From assembly GCA_030605785.1 (NCBI GenBank), contig JAUWHS010000069.1, positions 1-33,146 on the forward strand: 33,146 nucleotides of DNA, written 5' to 3'. This document shows positions 1 to 8,820 of this stretch, one piece after another; positions within the stretch are counted from its first letter, which is position 1; every line of letters starts with the position of its first letter. Both the position numbers and the translations under genes were made by a program. The notes under the pieces were generated by a model. It did no database searches and was not told the origin of the DNA. It saw nothing but the letters and a program-made list of their open reading frames with translations. Source of the DNA: a bacterium (lineage in GTDB: Bacteria > Babelota > Babeliae > Babelales > JAUWHS01).

Positions 1-989
1 ACAGAAAACAAGAAAAAGCTGCAACTAAAATTCAAGCTGCTTTCAGAGAATTCAAAACAAGACAACAATTAACACCTAAAAAACAAAAGAAGTCTTTTAT
101 AAGTCTTGTTAAATCAATATACAGTTTTTTATCAATGAATAATGATGCAGCAAAAGAAATGACTTTAGATGAATGTCCATTAATTGATGAAAATGATTAT
201 GATCATGATAATACTGAAATAGAAAATCAACCAAAACAAAATGAAAAAGATAATACTCCTAGCTTGGTTGAAACTCTTAATTATTTCGCAAGTCAACTTG
301 GTCAGGGTGATCTTTATGAAGAAGATGAAACAGAAAAACAATTAGAGGATAAACAACAAATTACAGTTGAAATCCCTAAACTCACAGAAATACCAACAGA
401 AAAAAATATTGTATTTGAAAATGAAGTACCTGCAAAAAAAGCTTCTTTAATTAAATCAATATTTAGTTTTTTATCTATGAATAATGATGCAGCAAAAAGC
501 ATAACGTTAGAAATGTGTGATCTTGATGATAATGATGATGATACTTCAATTGAAAAAACAGAAGAAGAGCAACCTAATGAAATTGAAGAACAACAATATT
601 TCAGGAACAAAGAAGAAAAGATGCAATTTTATAGAGCACTTCGAATCGAACAAACTTACAAAAAACAACAAGAAAGAAATCAAGAATTAAGATCTCGTAA
701 AATAAAAGCCTTTGCTAAAAAATTATTAAAAAAGGCTGGATGCTCAGCTGCAATTGTAGCCCCTATCGTCTATCTAGCATATACAAGTCAAACACCTAAC
801 GAAGCTATTAATCCTATTTTAGAAATAGCCAAAGAAGCTACAACTTGTGGGTTGGGCGAAGCTCCAAAAAGCCTCGCTAGTAGAGCTGCCGAATGTTACA
901 CCTCTTGTGGCGTTAACAAAATATGTGTTGGGCAATGCTTAGAACAATTATACAAATTTGTAATGTGGAAAAACGAACACGGAGTTTAA
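1..989 (+). CDS. Partial (5' end outside window) low-complexity acidic protein with IQ-like motif, internal duplication and Cys-rich C-terminus; hypothetical
   Basis: The frame of ORF 135..989 is open upstream to the window edge (from position 3: RKQEKAATKIQAAFREFKTRQQLTPKKQKKSFISLVKSIYSFLSMNNDAAKEM...). IQAAFREFKTR fits IQxxxRxxxxR. Stop TAA at 987-989. Confidence 0.8.
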   Translation, partial: RKQEKAATKIQAAFREFKTRQQLTPKKQKKSFISLVKSIYSFLSMNNDAAKEMTLDECPLIDENDYDHDNTEIENQPKQNEKDNTPSLVETLNYFASQLGQGDLYEEDETEKQLEDKQQITVEIPKLTEIPTEKNIVFENEVPAKKASLIKSIFSFLSMNNDAAKSITLEMCDLDDNDDDTSIEKTEEEQPNEIEEQQYFRNKEEKMQFYRALRIEQTYKKQQERNQELRSRKIKAFAKKLLKKAGCSAAIVAPIVYLAYTSQTPNEAINPILEIAKEATTCGLGEAPKSLASRAAECYTSCGVNKICVGQCLEQLYKFVMWKNEHGV

Positions 990-1023
990 TACACAAATTC
1001 CATTCAGCAAATTTAAAGAAATA

Positions 1024-1062
1024 AAAGATATGCCGAACTTTTTTTTAGTTCGGCATATCTTT
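1024..1062. terminator. Bidirectional intrinsic terminator between ORF1 (+) and fabF (-)
   Basis: Perfect 16-bp stem AAAGATATGCCGAACT / AGTTCGGCATATCTTT with T-rich flank, between convergent genes. Confidence 0.85.
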
Positions 1063-2340
1063 TTATTTTTTCAAAACAATAACAGAATTTGCTCCACCAA
1101 AACCAAAAGAATTTGAAATCGCGTATTCAAAATCTAATTTTCTCGCTTTATTAGCAACATAATCAAGATCACATTTTTCATCAGGTTTATCCAAATTTAT
1201 TGTTGGAGGTACAATCTGATTTTTTAACGCGAGCGCGGTAGCGGCAACTTCTAAACCACCGGCGGCGCCCAAAAGATGCCCTGTCATAGATTTTGTGCTG
1301 CTAACACAAATATGTTTAGGATTACTTGGATCAATAAATTTACCAAAAACATCTTTTAAAATTTGCGTTTCAATAGGATCGTTCATTGGAGTTCCCGTTC
1401 CGTGCGCGTTAACATAACCAATTTGTTCAGGTAAAATTCGCGCGTCATTTAAAGCCAAATTTATCGCGCGTTTTGCTTCAATTCCTTCAGGATGCATTGC
1501 AGTGATATGATATGCGTCAGACGTTGCTCCATAGCCAACAATTTCAGCATAAATTTTCGCTCCACTTTTTTTAGCCAAATCATAATTTTGCAAAACCAAA
1601 ATCGCGCCACCTTCAGATAAAACAAAACCGGTTCTGTTTTTATCAAAAGGTCTGGATGCTTTTCTTGGATCACCAGACCAAGTTGAAAGCGCTCGCATAT
1701 TTCCAAACGCTGAGACTGAAAGAGGATTAATTGAACTTTCCGCTCCACCGGCCAAAGCATAATCAGAATATCCATCCCTAATTGAGCGAAACGCCATCCC
1801 GATTGCATCGTTACTGGAAGAACACGCGTTAACAATTGTGCTAATTTGCCCATGCAGATTATATTTTATAGAAAGCCAACTTGAAGCTTCGTTAGAAATT
1901 GACTTTGGAATTAAAAAGGGAGTAACTCTTTTTACACCACCCTCTTTTAGATCTGAAACACTTTGTAAAATAGAATCAATACCACCAACCCCAACACCTA
2001 AAAAAATTGAAAACCGATCTCGATTTGATGGAAAATCAATCGTAATTCCGGAATCCTTTAAAGCTTGATCTCCGGCCAGCATGGCTAAGTGAATAAAACG
2101 ATCAGTTTTTTTTTGTTCTTTTTTTGTCAATACAGAATCAATCAACTCTTGTTCATTTTTTACGTAACCAAAAGCTTTCCATGGAACATCTTTTAAAACA
2201 TCTTCTTTTAGGAGTAAAGAAAGACCCGATTTTCCTTGTATCATTGATTGCCAAGTTTGCTCAGTAGTGTTTCCGGAAGGGCAAACAATTCCAATACCTG
2301 TTATTGCTACCCTATTTTTTGAATAATGGTTTGTCGGCAT
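1063..2340 (-). CDS. fabF: 3-oxoacyl-[acyl-carrier-protein] synthase II
   Basis: 425 aa; VNACSSS active-site Cys, NAHGTGTPMNDPIE and STKSMTGHLLGAAG His/Lys motifs of KAS II; next to acpP. Confidence 0.95.
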   Translation of the reverse strand: MPTNHYSKNRVAITGIGIVCPSGNTTEQTWQSMIQGKSGLSLLLKEDVLKDVPWKAFGYVKNEQELIDSVLTKKEQKKTDRFIHLAMLAGDQALKDSGITIDFPSNRDRFSIFLGVGVGGIDSILQSVSDLKEGGVKRVTPFLIPKSISNEASSWLSIKYNLHGQISTIVNACSSSNDAIGMAFRSIRDGYSDYALAGGAESSINPLSVSAFGNMRALSTWSGDPRKASRPFDKNRTGFVLSEGGAILVLQNYDLAKKSGAKIYAEIVGYGATSDAYHITAMHPEGIEAKRAINLALNDARILPEQIGYVNAHGTGTPMNDPIETQILKDVFGKFIDPSNPKHICVSSTKSMTGHLLGAAGGLEVAATALALKNQIVPPTINLDKPDEKCDLDYVANKARKLDFEYAISNSFGFGGANSVIVLKK

Positions 2341-2343
2341 TTT

Positions 2344-2595
2344 TTATTTTGTTCTCGATTCATGAATATGATTTACAGCATCTTGAACGGTTTTGATTTT
2401 TTCAGCGTCTTCATCTTTAATTTCAATTCCAAAAGTTTCTTCAAAACTCATAATCATTTCAACAATATCTAAAGAATCCGCGCCCAGATCATTTTTGAAT
2501 GTCGCTTCAATTGTAATGTTTTCTTTTGGGATGCTTAGTTTTTCAGAAATTACATCAATAACTTTTTCTTGAGTATCTTCTTTTGTAAAACTCAT
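2344..2595 (-). CDS. acpP: Acyl carrier protein
   Basis: 83 aa; phosphopantetheine motif [12 protein letters not shown]; directly upstream of fabF. Confidence 0.95.
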   Translation of the reverse strand: MSFTKEDTQEKVIDVISEKLSIPKENITIEATFKNDLGADSLDIVEMIMSFEETFGIEIKDEDAEKIKTVQDAVNHIHESRTK

Positions 2596-2757
2596 TTTTT
2601 AAATCTCCTAATAATTTGAATTTCATTTTAACGAGTACTACATTTTAACAAGCACTAATAATAACCAAAGATAAAAATTTTTCTAGTCAGAAAATATAGC
2701 CGAATAAAGAAGTTAAAAAAGACAAAATTTGTCTTTGACAATATATGTTAATTTAAT

Positions 2758-2834
2758 AATATCTTTGACAAGCCACGTTAGTGGCGAAGGTGATTAGCCT
2801 CGGGTGTAGGAGCGTAGGCGACGTAACCCGTGGT
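2758..2834 (+). repeat. Left arm of 77-bp inverted repeat
   Basis: AATATCTTTGACAAGCCACGTTAGTGGCGAAGGTGATTAGCCTCGGGTGTAGGAGCGTAGGCGACGTAACCCGTGGT; exact reverse complement at 2951-3027. Confidence 0.95.
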
Positions 2835-2950
2835 AAACAAATTAACACCACAGTTTCAGTGCCCGCAGGGTACGACACATAAATTTTTATATAATTAATT
2901 TAATTCTGCCGCCCCTACCGGGGCTTTGGGGTGTTGATGGTAATCTTTTA

Positions 2951-3027
2951 ACCACGGGTTACGTCGCCTACGCTCCTACACCCGAGGCTAATCACCTTCG
3001 CCACTAACGTGGCTTGTCAAAGATATT
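2951..3027 (-). repeat. Right arm of 77-bp inverted repeat
   Basis: Exact reverse complement of 2758-2834. Confidence 0.95.
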
Positions 3028-3086
3028 TAAAACCAATCTACAAAAACATATCTCTATAAAATTAATTTCCTTATTCGGCTAATCAA

Positions 3087-3821
3087 TCAAAACATACCGC
3101 CATTTAAATCAATTATTTGTCCTGTAATATAATCAGCCTTGCCTGACGATAAAAATTCTATTAAATTCGCAACGTCAGACGGATCACCAAAACGTTTTAA
3201 ACCAATTCTACTTAGCGCGAATTCTTTAATCTCTTTGGACAACCTTTCTGTCATTGCCGTTTTGATAAAACCCGGCGCGATTGCGTTTATTAAAATATTT
3301 CTACCCGAATATTCTTGAGCTAACGTTTTTGTTAAAGCATTAATTCCGGCTTTACTCGCAGCATAATTTGCTTGTCCGGGATTACCGGAATGTGAGACAA
3401 CAGAACTTAAATTTATAATGTAACCCTTTTTATTTTTCATCATATGCTTAATGGCCTGTTGCGCGCAAAAAAAAGTTCCTTTAAGATTTACATCCAAAAC
3501 GAAATCCCAATCTTGCTCTGTCATTCTTATCGCAAAATTATCACGAATAACGCCCGCGTTATTTACAAGTAAATCAAGAAACCTGTTTTGGGATTTAAAA
3601 AAATCGAAAAGCTTTGAAAAAGCATTTTTTATAGATTCAACATTTGAAATATCAACCTGAAAATAAAAAACGTCTAATTTTTTTAAATCTTTGACCTGCT
3701 CACTTTCAACCGATAAACAATCAAAAACAACAACATTGTCGCCACGTTTTAATAATTTTTCAACAATGGATTTCCCAATCCCTCCACAGCCACCGGTTAT
3801 AAGTGATGTAAAATCATTCAT
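3087..3821 (-). CDS. fabG: 3-oxoacyl-[acyl-carrier-protein] reductase (SDR family)
   Basis: 244 aa; TGGCGGIG cofactor motif, NNAG, S-YAASKAG catalytic motif, in a fab cluster. Confidence 0.92.
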   Translation of the reverse strand: MNDFTSLITGGCGGIGKSIVEKLLKRGDNVVVFDCLSVESEQVKDLKKLDVFYFQVDISNVESIKNAFSKLFDFFKSQNRFLDLLVNNAGVIRDNFAIRMTEQDWDFVLDVNLKGTFFCAQQAIKHMMKNKKGYIINLSSVVSHSGNPGQANYAASKAGINALTKTLAQEYSGRNILINAIAPGFIKTAMTERLSKEIKEFALSRIGLKRFGDPSDVANLIEFLSSGKADYITGQIIDLNGGMF

Positions 3822-3826
3822 GCTTT

Positions 3827-4867
3827 CTACTCTTTGCCAGAGTCTTTCTTTTGAGAAAATTTTTCGTCATTTTCCAGTTCAATCTCAACTTTTAAATCCG
3901 GTTCCAATTCAACTTCATCTTCTTTTATTGGAATATCTAATCGGTGTAAAACCTTGTACAAATCTTCAAGTTCGCTTATTGTATAAATTTCTTTCTCCGG
4001 CCATTCACGTTTTAAAATTTTTGCCAATTTACCACCGGGGCCAACTTCTAAAATCATATCCATTTCTTTTAGATATTGCATTGATTGCCACCATAAAACC
4101 GGCTTGCTGATTTGATCAACCAACTCATTTTTTATATCTTGCGCCAATTTTATAATTCTTGCGTCAACATTACTAACAAATGGAATTTTTAAATCTTTGA
4201 AATCAACTTTTACTAAATAAGAAGAAAAATTATTTCCGGCGTCTTTCATTAATCGTGAATGAAACGCGCCCGCGACATTCAGGTCAATTGCTTTAGCGCC
4301 TAAAAGTTGAACCTCGTCTTTTACAAGTTCTAATTCAGGCAACGTTCCGGAAACAACAAATTGATTAGGAGCGTTATAATTTACAATTTCCGCGACAAAA
4401 TCATTTTTTTCCGGTTGATCATGTTTGGCGCAAATTCTTTTTAATTCTTCAATTGGACACCCAATAACCGCAAGCATTCCTCCAACATTTCCACGAGTTG
4501 AATCTTGCATAAAAGAGGCTCTTTTTTTTAACAAATACAAGGTATCTACAAAATTCATTCCTCCGGCGGCAAAAACGGCTGAATATTCTCCGGAGCTATG
4601 CCCGGCAACAATTTCAGGAACAATACCGTATTTTTGATTTAAAATTTTGTAAATCGCGGCGCTTACCAAAAAAATTGATGTTTGCGCGATTACCGTTTCT
4701 TTAAGAACTTTTTCAGACGAAGCAAAACAGAGTTGGACAAAGTTTTGTTCTAAGCAACCGGAAGCTTGTTCAAAAAACTCCTGGAAATCCCGATCTTTAT
4801 CATAAAAAGTTTTTCCCATGCCAACATATTGCGCGCCTTGACCCGGAAAAATTATTCCTATTCTCAT
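3827..4867 (-). CDS. fabD: Malonyl-CoA:ACP transacylase
   Basis: 346 aa; FPGQGAQYVGMG and GHSSGEYSAVFAAG motifs; acidic C-terminal extension. Confidence 0.92.
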   Translation of the reverse strand: MRIGIIFPGQGAQYVGMGKTFYDKDRDFQEFFEQASGCLEQNFVQLCFASSEKVLKETVIAQTSIFLVSAAIYKILNQKYGIVPEIVAGHSSGEYSAVFAAGGMNFVDTLYLLKKRASFMQDSTRGNVGGMLAVIGCPIEELKRICAKHDQPEKNDFVAEIVNYNAPNQFVVSGTLPELELVKDEVQLLGAKAIDLNVAGAFHSRLMKDAGNNFSSYLVKVDFKDLKIPFVSNVDARIIKLAQDIKNELVDQISKPVLWWQSMQYLKEMDMILEVGPGGKLAKILKREWPEKEIYTISELEDLYKVLHRLDIPIKEDEVELEPDLKVEIELENDEKFSQKKDSGKE

Positions 4868-4888
4868 AATTCCCCATCCTTTAAAAAA

Positions 4889-6310
4889 TTATAAATTTAA
4901 ATCTTTAATTAAAGCGTTTATTCGTTTTATTGTTTCCTGTTTTCCCAAAACAGAAATTAAATCAAAAACTCCGGGGCTACATATTGAACCTGTCAACGCT
5001 AAACGAATTGGTTGAGCTAGCTTAACTAATTTTAAATCAAAGTTAGCGCACACTTCTTTTGCAAGATTCAATAAATCTTCATGTTCCATGCTTGAAATCG
5101 ATTCTAATTTTTCAACAAATGAACGTAATAAATCAATAGTTTTCTCATTCGACCATTTAGAAATTAAATTTAAATCTAAAGTTTTTGGAGATTCCGACAA
5201 AGAAATAATATCTTCAAATAACTGTAAAATAGTTTCTGCTCTTTGCGCGTACAGTTCAAATAATTTTTTTAACTGATCTTCACCCCAATTAGAAAGTAAA
5301 CCTTGTTTATAATCTTGCCCCAAGTCATCTATGGCTTTTAACATTTGATCAAAATTTAATTCTCTTAAATAAATACCATTCAGCCAGAGCAATTTTTTCA
5401 CATCAAAAATCGCGCCCTTTTTACCAACAGATTCAATCGTAAACAATTTTACTAATTCATCACGAGAAAAAATTTCTTGATCTCCATGCGACCAACCCAA
5501 ACGAACAAGATAATTTAAAAGAGCATCGGCTAGAAAACCCTTTTTACGATATTCTTCAACAGAAACATCCGCATCCCGCTTACTTAATTTGTTTCCGGCC
5601 TCACCCAAAATTAATGGCAAGTGAGCAAAAAATGGTTTTTCTTTTTTTAACGCGTCGTAAATAATTATTTGTTTTGGTGTATTTGAAATATGATCTTCAC
5701 CACGAATAACATGCGTTATTTCCATTGAAATATCATCTAAGACAACTGAAAAATTATATGTTGGTGTTCCATCAGTTCGAACAAGAACAAAATCATCCAG
5801 TTGATCAGTTGAAACTGAAATTCTGCCACGAATTAAATCATCAAAAATAATTTCTTTTATATCTTCAGGTATTTTTATTCTTATTGCATGCGGTTTTTGC
5901 AAATCTTGCTCTGTCCATTTTTTATCTCTACATGTTCCCAAATATCTGTGAGCAATTCCACTAGAAAGTTCCGTAACTGTTTGTTCAGCATCTTTTGGTT
6001 TACAAAAACATGGATAAGCTAACCCGTTTTTCATTAATTCATGCGCAATTTTTTTGTGTTCTTCAATATTATCAAGTTGATGAACAATCGGTTCATCCGA
6101 CATTAAATCAAACCATTTTAATGATTCAATTTGAGAAGTCTCAAACTCTTTTGTTGAGCGTAATCTGTCCGTATCTTCAATTCTTAAAAGATACTTTCCA
6201 CATTCATGACGCGCGTAAAGCCAATTAAAAATTGCAGTACGCAAGCTACCGATATGAAGGTGCCCTGTAGGAGAAGGAGCAAAGCGAACTCTTACTTCTT
6301 TTTTATTCAT
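4889..6310 (-). CDS. gltX: Glutamate--tRNA ligase
   Basis: 473 aa; VRFAPSPTGHLHIGSLRTA (HIGH) and KLSKRD (KMSKS-like) class I synthetase motifs. Confidence 0.95.
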   Translation of the reverse strand: MNKKEVRVRFAPSPTGHLHIGSLRTAIFNWLYARHECGKYLLRIEDTDRLRSTKEFETSQIESLKWFDLMSDEPIVHQLDNIEEHKKIAHELMKNGLAYPCFCKPKDAEQTVTELSSGIAHRYLGTCRDKKWTEQDLQKPHAIRIKIPEDIKEIIFDDLIRGRISVSTDQLDDFVLVRTDGTPTYNFSVVLDDISMEITHVIRGEDHISNTPKQIIIYDALKKEKPFFAHLPLILGEAGNKLSKRDADVSVEEYRKKGFLADALLNYLVRLGWSHGDQEIFSRDELVKLFTIESVGKKGAIFDVKKLLWLNGIYLRELNFDQMLKAIDDLGQDYKQGLLSNWGEDQLKKLFELYAQRAETILQLFEDIISLSESPKTLDLNLISKWSNEKTIDLLRSFVEKLESISSMEHEDLLNLAKEVCANFDLKLVKLAQPIRLALTGSICSPGVFDLISVLGKQETIKRINALIKDLNL

Positions 6311-6350
6311 ATTTATTTACTCCTGAAATTTAAATTTATAAAAAGAAAAT

Positions 6351-6400
6351 TGCGTTCATACTAATCCAAAATCATAATAAGAATTATTAGTACGAACGCA
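6351..6400 (-). terminator. Hairpin between the TPR membrane protein and gltX, probable intrinsic terminator on minus strand
   Basis: 15-bp stem TGCGTTCATACTAAT / ATTAGTACGAACGCA (one G-U-type pair), followed on the minus strand by ATTTTCTTTTT. Confidence 0.6.
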
Positions 6401-6408
6401 AAACTAAT

Positions 6409-7143
6409 TTAAGATTTAAAACTGATTAGTTTTAATTTTGGTTTGGCTTTACTGACATAAAACGATGGTTTTTCTGACGATTTTCCATATTTTAAAATCA
6501 ATTGATTCCAATAATTTTTTGCTTCATCAAAATTTTTGTTGTTCCAATAATAATTACCCAACTGATACAAAGCTCTATCGTTAGCAACACATTTATCATC
6601 AACCGCTAATTCTTTCAATATCGCGATACCGTCACTAAGCATTTTTTTATCATCAGAATCAATCTGCATTAACGCAAGCTTTACCTGATAGTAAGATTTA
6701 ACTTCGTTACTTGGAATCAAATCAATAGCTTTTTTCAAAATCGAAATAGCATCTAGATGTTTTCCCATATTTAATAAAGCTTCGGATTGATAAAAAAGAA
6801 AAATTGGAGCCAAACCGGAAGATTTGTTATCTTCATAACCTTTCCTGAATAAGTTTTCAACTTTTGTCCATTTTTCTTCTTTTGTTTTGAACTCTTTTGT
6901 ATCAAAATCAATGGTAACTTCATCTTTGTCTGTGACAACAGGAGCGCTGAAATATTCCATTGCATAGGTAAAATCTTTATGAGCATTTACTTGAACTTGC
7001 CCTTGACTAATCGTATACCAAGAAATTACTACAACTAATATTGCAATACCGGCTAAACCAATAAAAAATTTTTCTTTATTTTCGATTACAAATTTGGAAT
7101 ATTTTTCAAATAAATTTACAAAAGGATCTTTTGGATGTTTCAT
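6409..7143 (-). CDS. Membrane-anchored tetratricopeptide-like protein (YfgM/TPR_21-like)
   Basis: 244 aa; single N-terminal TM segment (FFIGLAGIAILVVVISWYTI) followed by TPR-like helices. Confidence 0.65.
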   Translation of the reverse strand: MKHPKDPFVNLFEKYSKFVIENKEKFFIGLAGIAILVVVISWYTISQGQVQVNAHKDFTYAMEYFSAPVVTDKDEVTIDFDTKEFKTKEEKWTKVENLFRKGYEDNKSSGLAPIFLFYQSEALLNMGKHLDAISILKKAIDLIPSNEVKSYYQVKLALMQIDSDDKKMLSDGIAILKELAVDDKCVANDRALYQLGNYYWNNKNFDEAKNYWNQLILKYGKSSEKPSFYVSKAKPKLKLISFKS

Positions 7144-7183
7144 GGCTCTCCTAATCTTTAGAATAAATCAATATTAAAATTAA

Positions 7184-7217
7184 ACGCTGTGGCAGTACGT
7201 AAATACCAGCACAGCGT
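7184..7217 (-). terminator. Hairpin downstream of rpmF, possible terminator
   Basis: ACGCTGTG/CACAGCGT stem followed on the minus strand by TTTAATTTTAATATT. Confidence 0.5.
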
Positions 7218-7236
7218 AATCACTAAATTATCTTAA

Positions 7237-7530
7237 TTATTTTTTATCCGCTTTTTTATCTGACTTTTCAGATTCCGCAGTCCCTTTAGTTTGTATTGCT
7301 TCACGCTTCGCGACGTCTGCTTGTCTTGTTTGAGTTCTTTCATGCATACGATCAGTTTTTGTTCTTAAAACCTTTTGGCCTTTGTAATAACCACACTGCT
7401 TACAAACCTGATGGGAAGAAACAGGAGCCTGACAGGTTTGACAAACTGCGACTGTTTTAACATCCATTCCCTTATTAGCATGTCTCTTATCTCTTCTGGA
7501 TTTCGAATTTTTACGTTTAGGTACTGGCAT
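7237..7530 (-). CDS. rpmF: 50S ribosomal protein L32 with extended charged C-terminal tail
   Basis: 97 aa; MPVPKRKNSKSRRDKRHA N-terminus and CQTCQAP...CKQCGYYKG zinc-binding motif. Confidence 0.92.
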   Translation of the reverse strand: MPVPKRKNSKSRRDKRHANKGMDVKTVAVCQTCQAPVSSHQVCKQCGYYKGQKVLRTKTDRMHERTQTRQADVAKREAIQTKGTAESEKSDKKADKK

Positions 7531-7873
7531 GACAATCTCCTAATAAACACCGTTCACTATTTGAACAAATTTTATAAATATTATCACAATAAACTAAATA
7601 TCTTTTCACACTGAAAACCATTAAACATGTTAATTAGTTTTAGAGGTTATAATACTAAATTTTTAGGTGGTTTTTGTCAAAGCTGAAATTGCATAATTTA
7701 AAAAAAACAGTTGTTACTTGTCAAAAAATACAGTTTTGGCAGACTAACAACATATTTAAAACATAATTATTAGCTTTGAGTTAGCAGTATATATCGATTT
7801 TCTTAGAATATGAAAGTTGATCTAATATAGCAGCAAAAACTTTAATTTTTTATCTCAAACAGGAGTATTTTAG

Positions 7874-8776
7874 ATGGCAAACATCACATTAGAACAAATC
7901 AAAGAATTAAGAGAAAAAACACAAGTCGGAATGATGGACTGCAAAAAAGCCCTAATAGACGCTGAAGGTAATATGGAAAAAGCAATAGAAATATTGCGTA
8001 AAAAAGGCGCCGCAGTCGCGGCAAAAAGAGCGGGCAAGCAAGCAAATCACGGAATAATTGAATCATACATTTCAGATAATAATAAAATTGGCTGCCTGGT
8101 TAAACTAAATACGGAAACTGATTTTTCCGCAAATACAGACGACGCGAAAAAATTCACTAAACAATTGGCTAAACACATCGCGATCGCAAAACCAATGTAT
8201 ATCGAAGGTGAAGATAGTAACGCCTTATTAAATCAAAAGCTTGAAGAAAAAAATCTAACTGTAAAAGAATGTCTTAATGAATTGGTCGCAAAAATTACTG
8301 AAAATATAAAAGTCGGTGATTTCGCGCGATTTGAAGTTAAAGAAAATGGATTTGTAAATGCCTATATTCATCCGGGCTCAACGTTAGCGACATTAGTTGA
8401 ACTGGAAACAGATCAACCTGTTGATATGAATAAAGCATCAGGACAAAAAATAAAACAACTCGCGCATGATATTTGCATGCAAATTGCCGTTACAAATCCT
8501 GTAAGTATAGATTCTTCTCAAGTTCCACATGAAAATCTTGAAACTGAACGAAAAATTGCGAGAGAACAACTCATCGAAGCAGGTAAGCCTGAAAAAATAA
8601 TCGACAAAATTTTAGAAGGCAAAATGAGAAAATATTTTGAAGAAGTTTGTTTAATTGAACAACCATTCATCAAAGATGATAAAACAAAAATAAAACAATA
8701 CATTGCGCAAGTTGAAAAAGATACAGGAACAAAAATACAAATAAAACAATTTAAGCGTTTTGCGGTAGGTCAATAG
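7874..8776 (+). CDS. tsf: Elongation factor Ts
   Basis: 300 aa; LREKTQVGMMDCKKAL and ETDFSANTDDAKKF motifs; SD AGGAG upstream. Confidence 0.95.
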   Translation: MANITLEQIKELREKTQVGMMDCKKALIDAEGNMEKAIEILRKKGAAVAAKRAGKQANHGIIESYISDNNKIGCLVKLNTETDFSANTDDAKKFTKQLAKHIAIAKPMYIEGEDSNALLNQKLEEKNLTVKECLNELVAKITENIKVGDFARFEVKENGFVNAYIHPGSTLATLVELETDQPVDMNKASGQKIKQLAHDICMQIAVTNPVSIDSSQVPHENLETERKIAREQLIEAGKPEKIIDKILEGKMRKYFEEVCLIEQPFIKDDKTKIKQYIAQVEKDTGTKIQIKQFKRFAVGQ

Positions 8777-8820
8777 TTCTTAATCAATTCGCTCTTAAAT
8801 TATAGGGCTTGGATTAAAAT

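Larger units (their letters stand above)
2697..3081. mobile_element. Non-autonomous palindromic (REP/BIME- or MITE-like) element in the fabG-acpP intergenic region
   Basis: Perfect 77-bp inverted repeat (2758-2834 vs 2951-3027), outer 11-bp inverted repeat TAGCCGAATAA/TTATTCGGCTA (2697-2707, 3071-3081); arms share a long core with the repeats flanking the Y1 transposase at 10254-10319 and 10931-10998. Confidence 0.75.

Noticed and set aside
314-610. 98-aa minus-strand ORF inside ORF1
   Set aside because: Shadow of low-complexity acidic coding sequence (Ser/Ile-rich antisense translation); no domain signal.
1461-1853. 130-aa minus-strand ORF overlapping fabF in another frame
   Set aside because: Lies wholly within the well-supported fabF gene; no recognisable motif.
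2758-3027. CRISPR-like repeat
   Set aside because: Only two copies, in inverted orientation, with no regular spacers or cas genes; fits a palindromic REP/MITE element.
3691-4110. 139-aa plus-strand ORF antisense to fabD/fabG
   Set aside because: Antisense to two genes with clear motifs; no RBS or family signal.
7620-7870. Specific promoter for tsf
   Set aside because: Several AT-rich -10-like and -35-like matches exist but none with convincing spacing, so no call was made.
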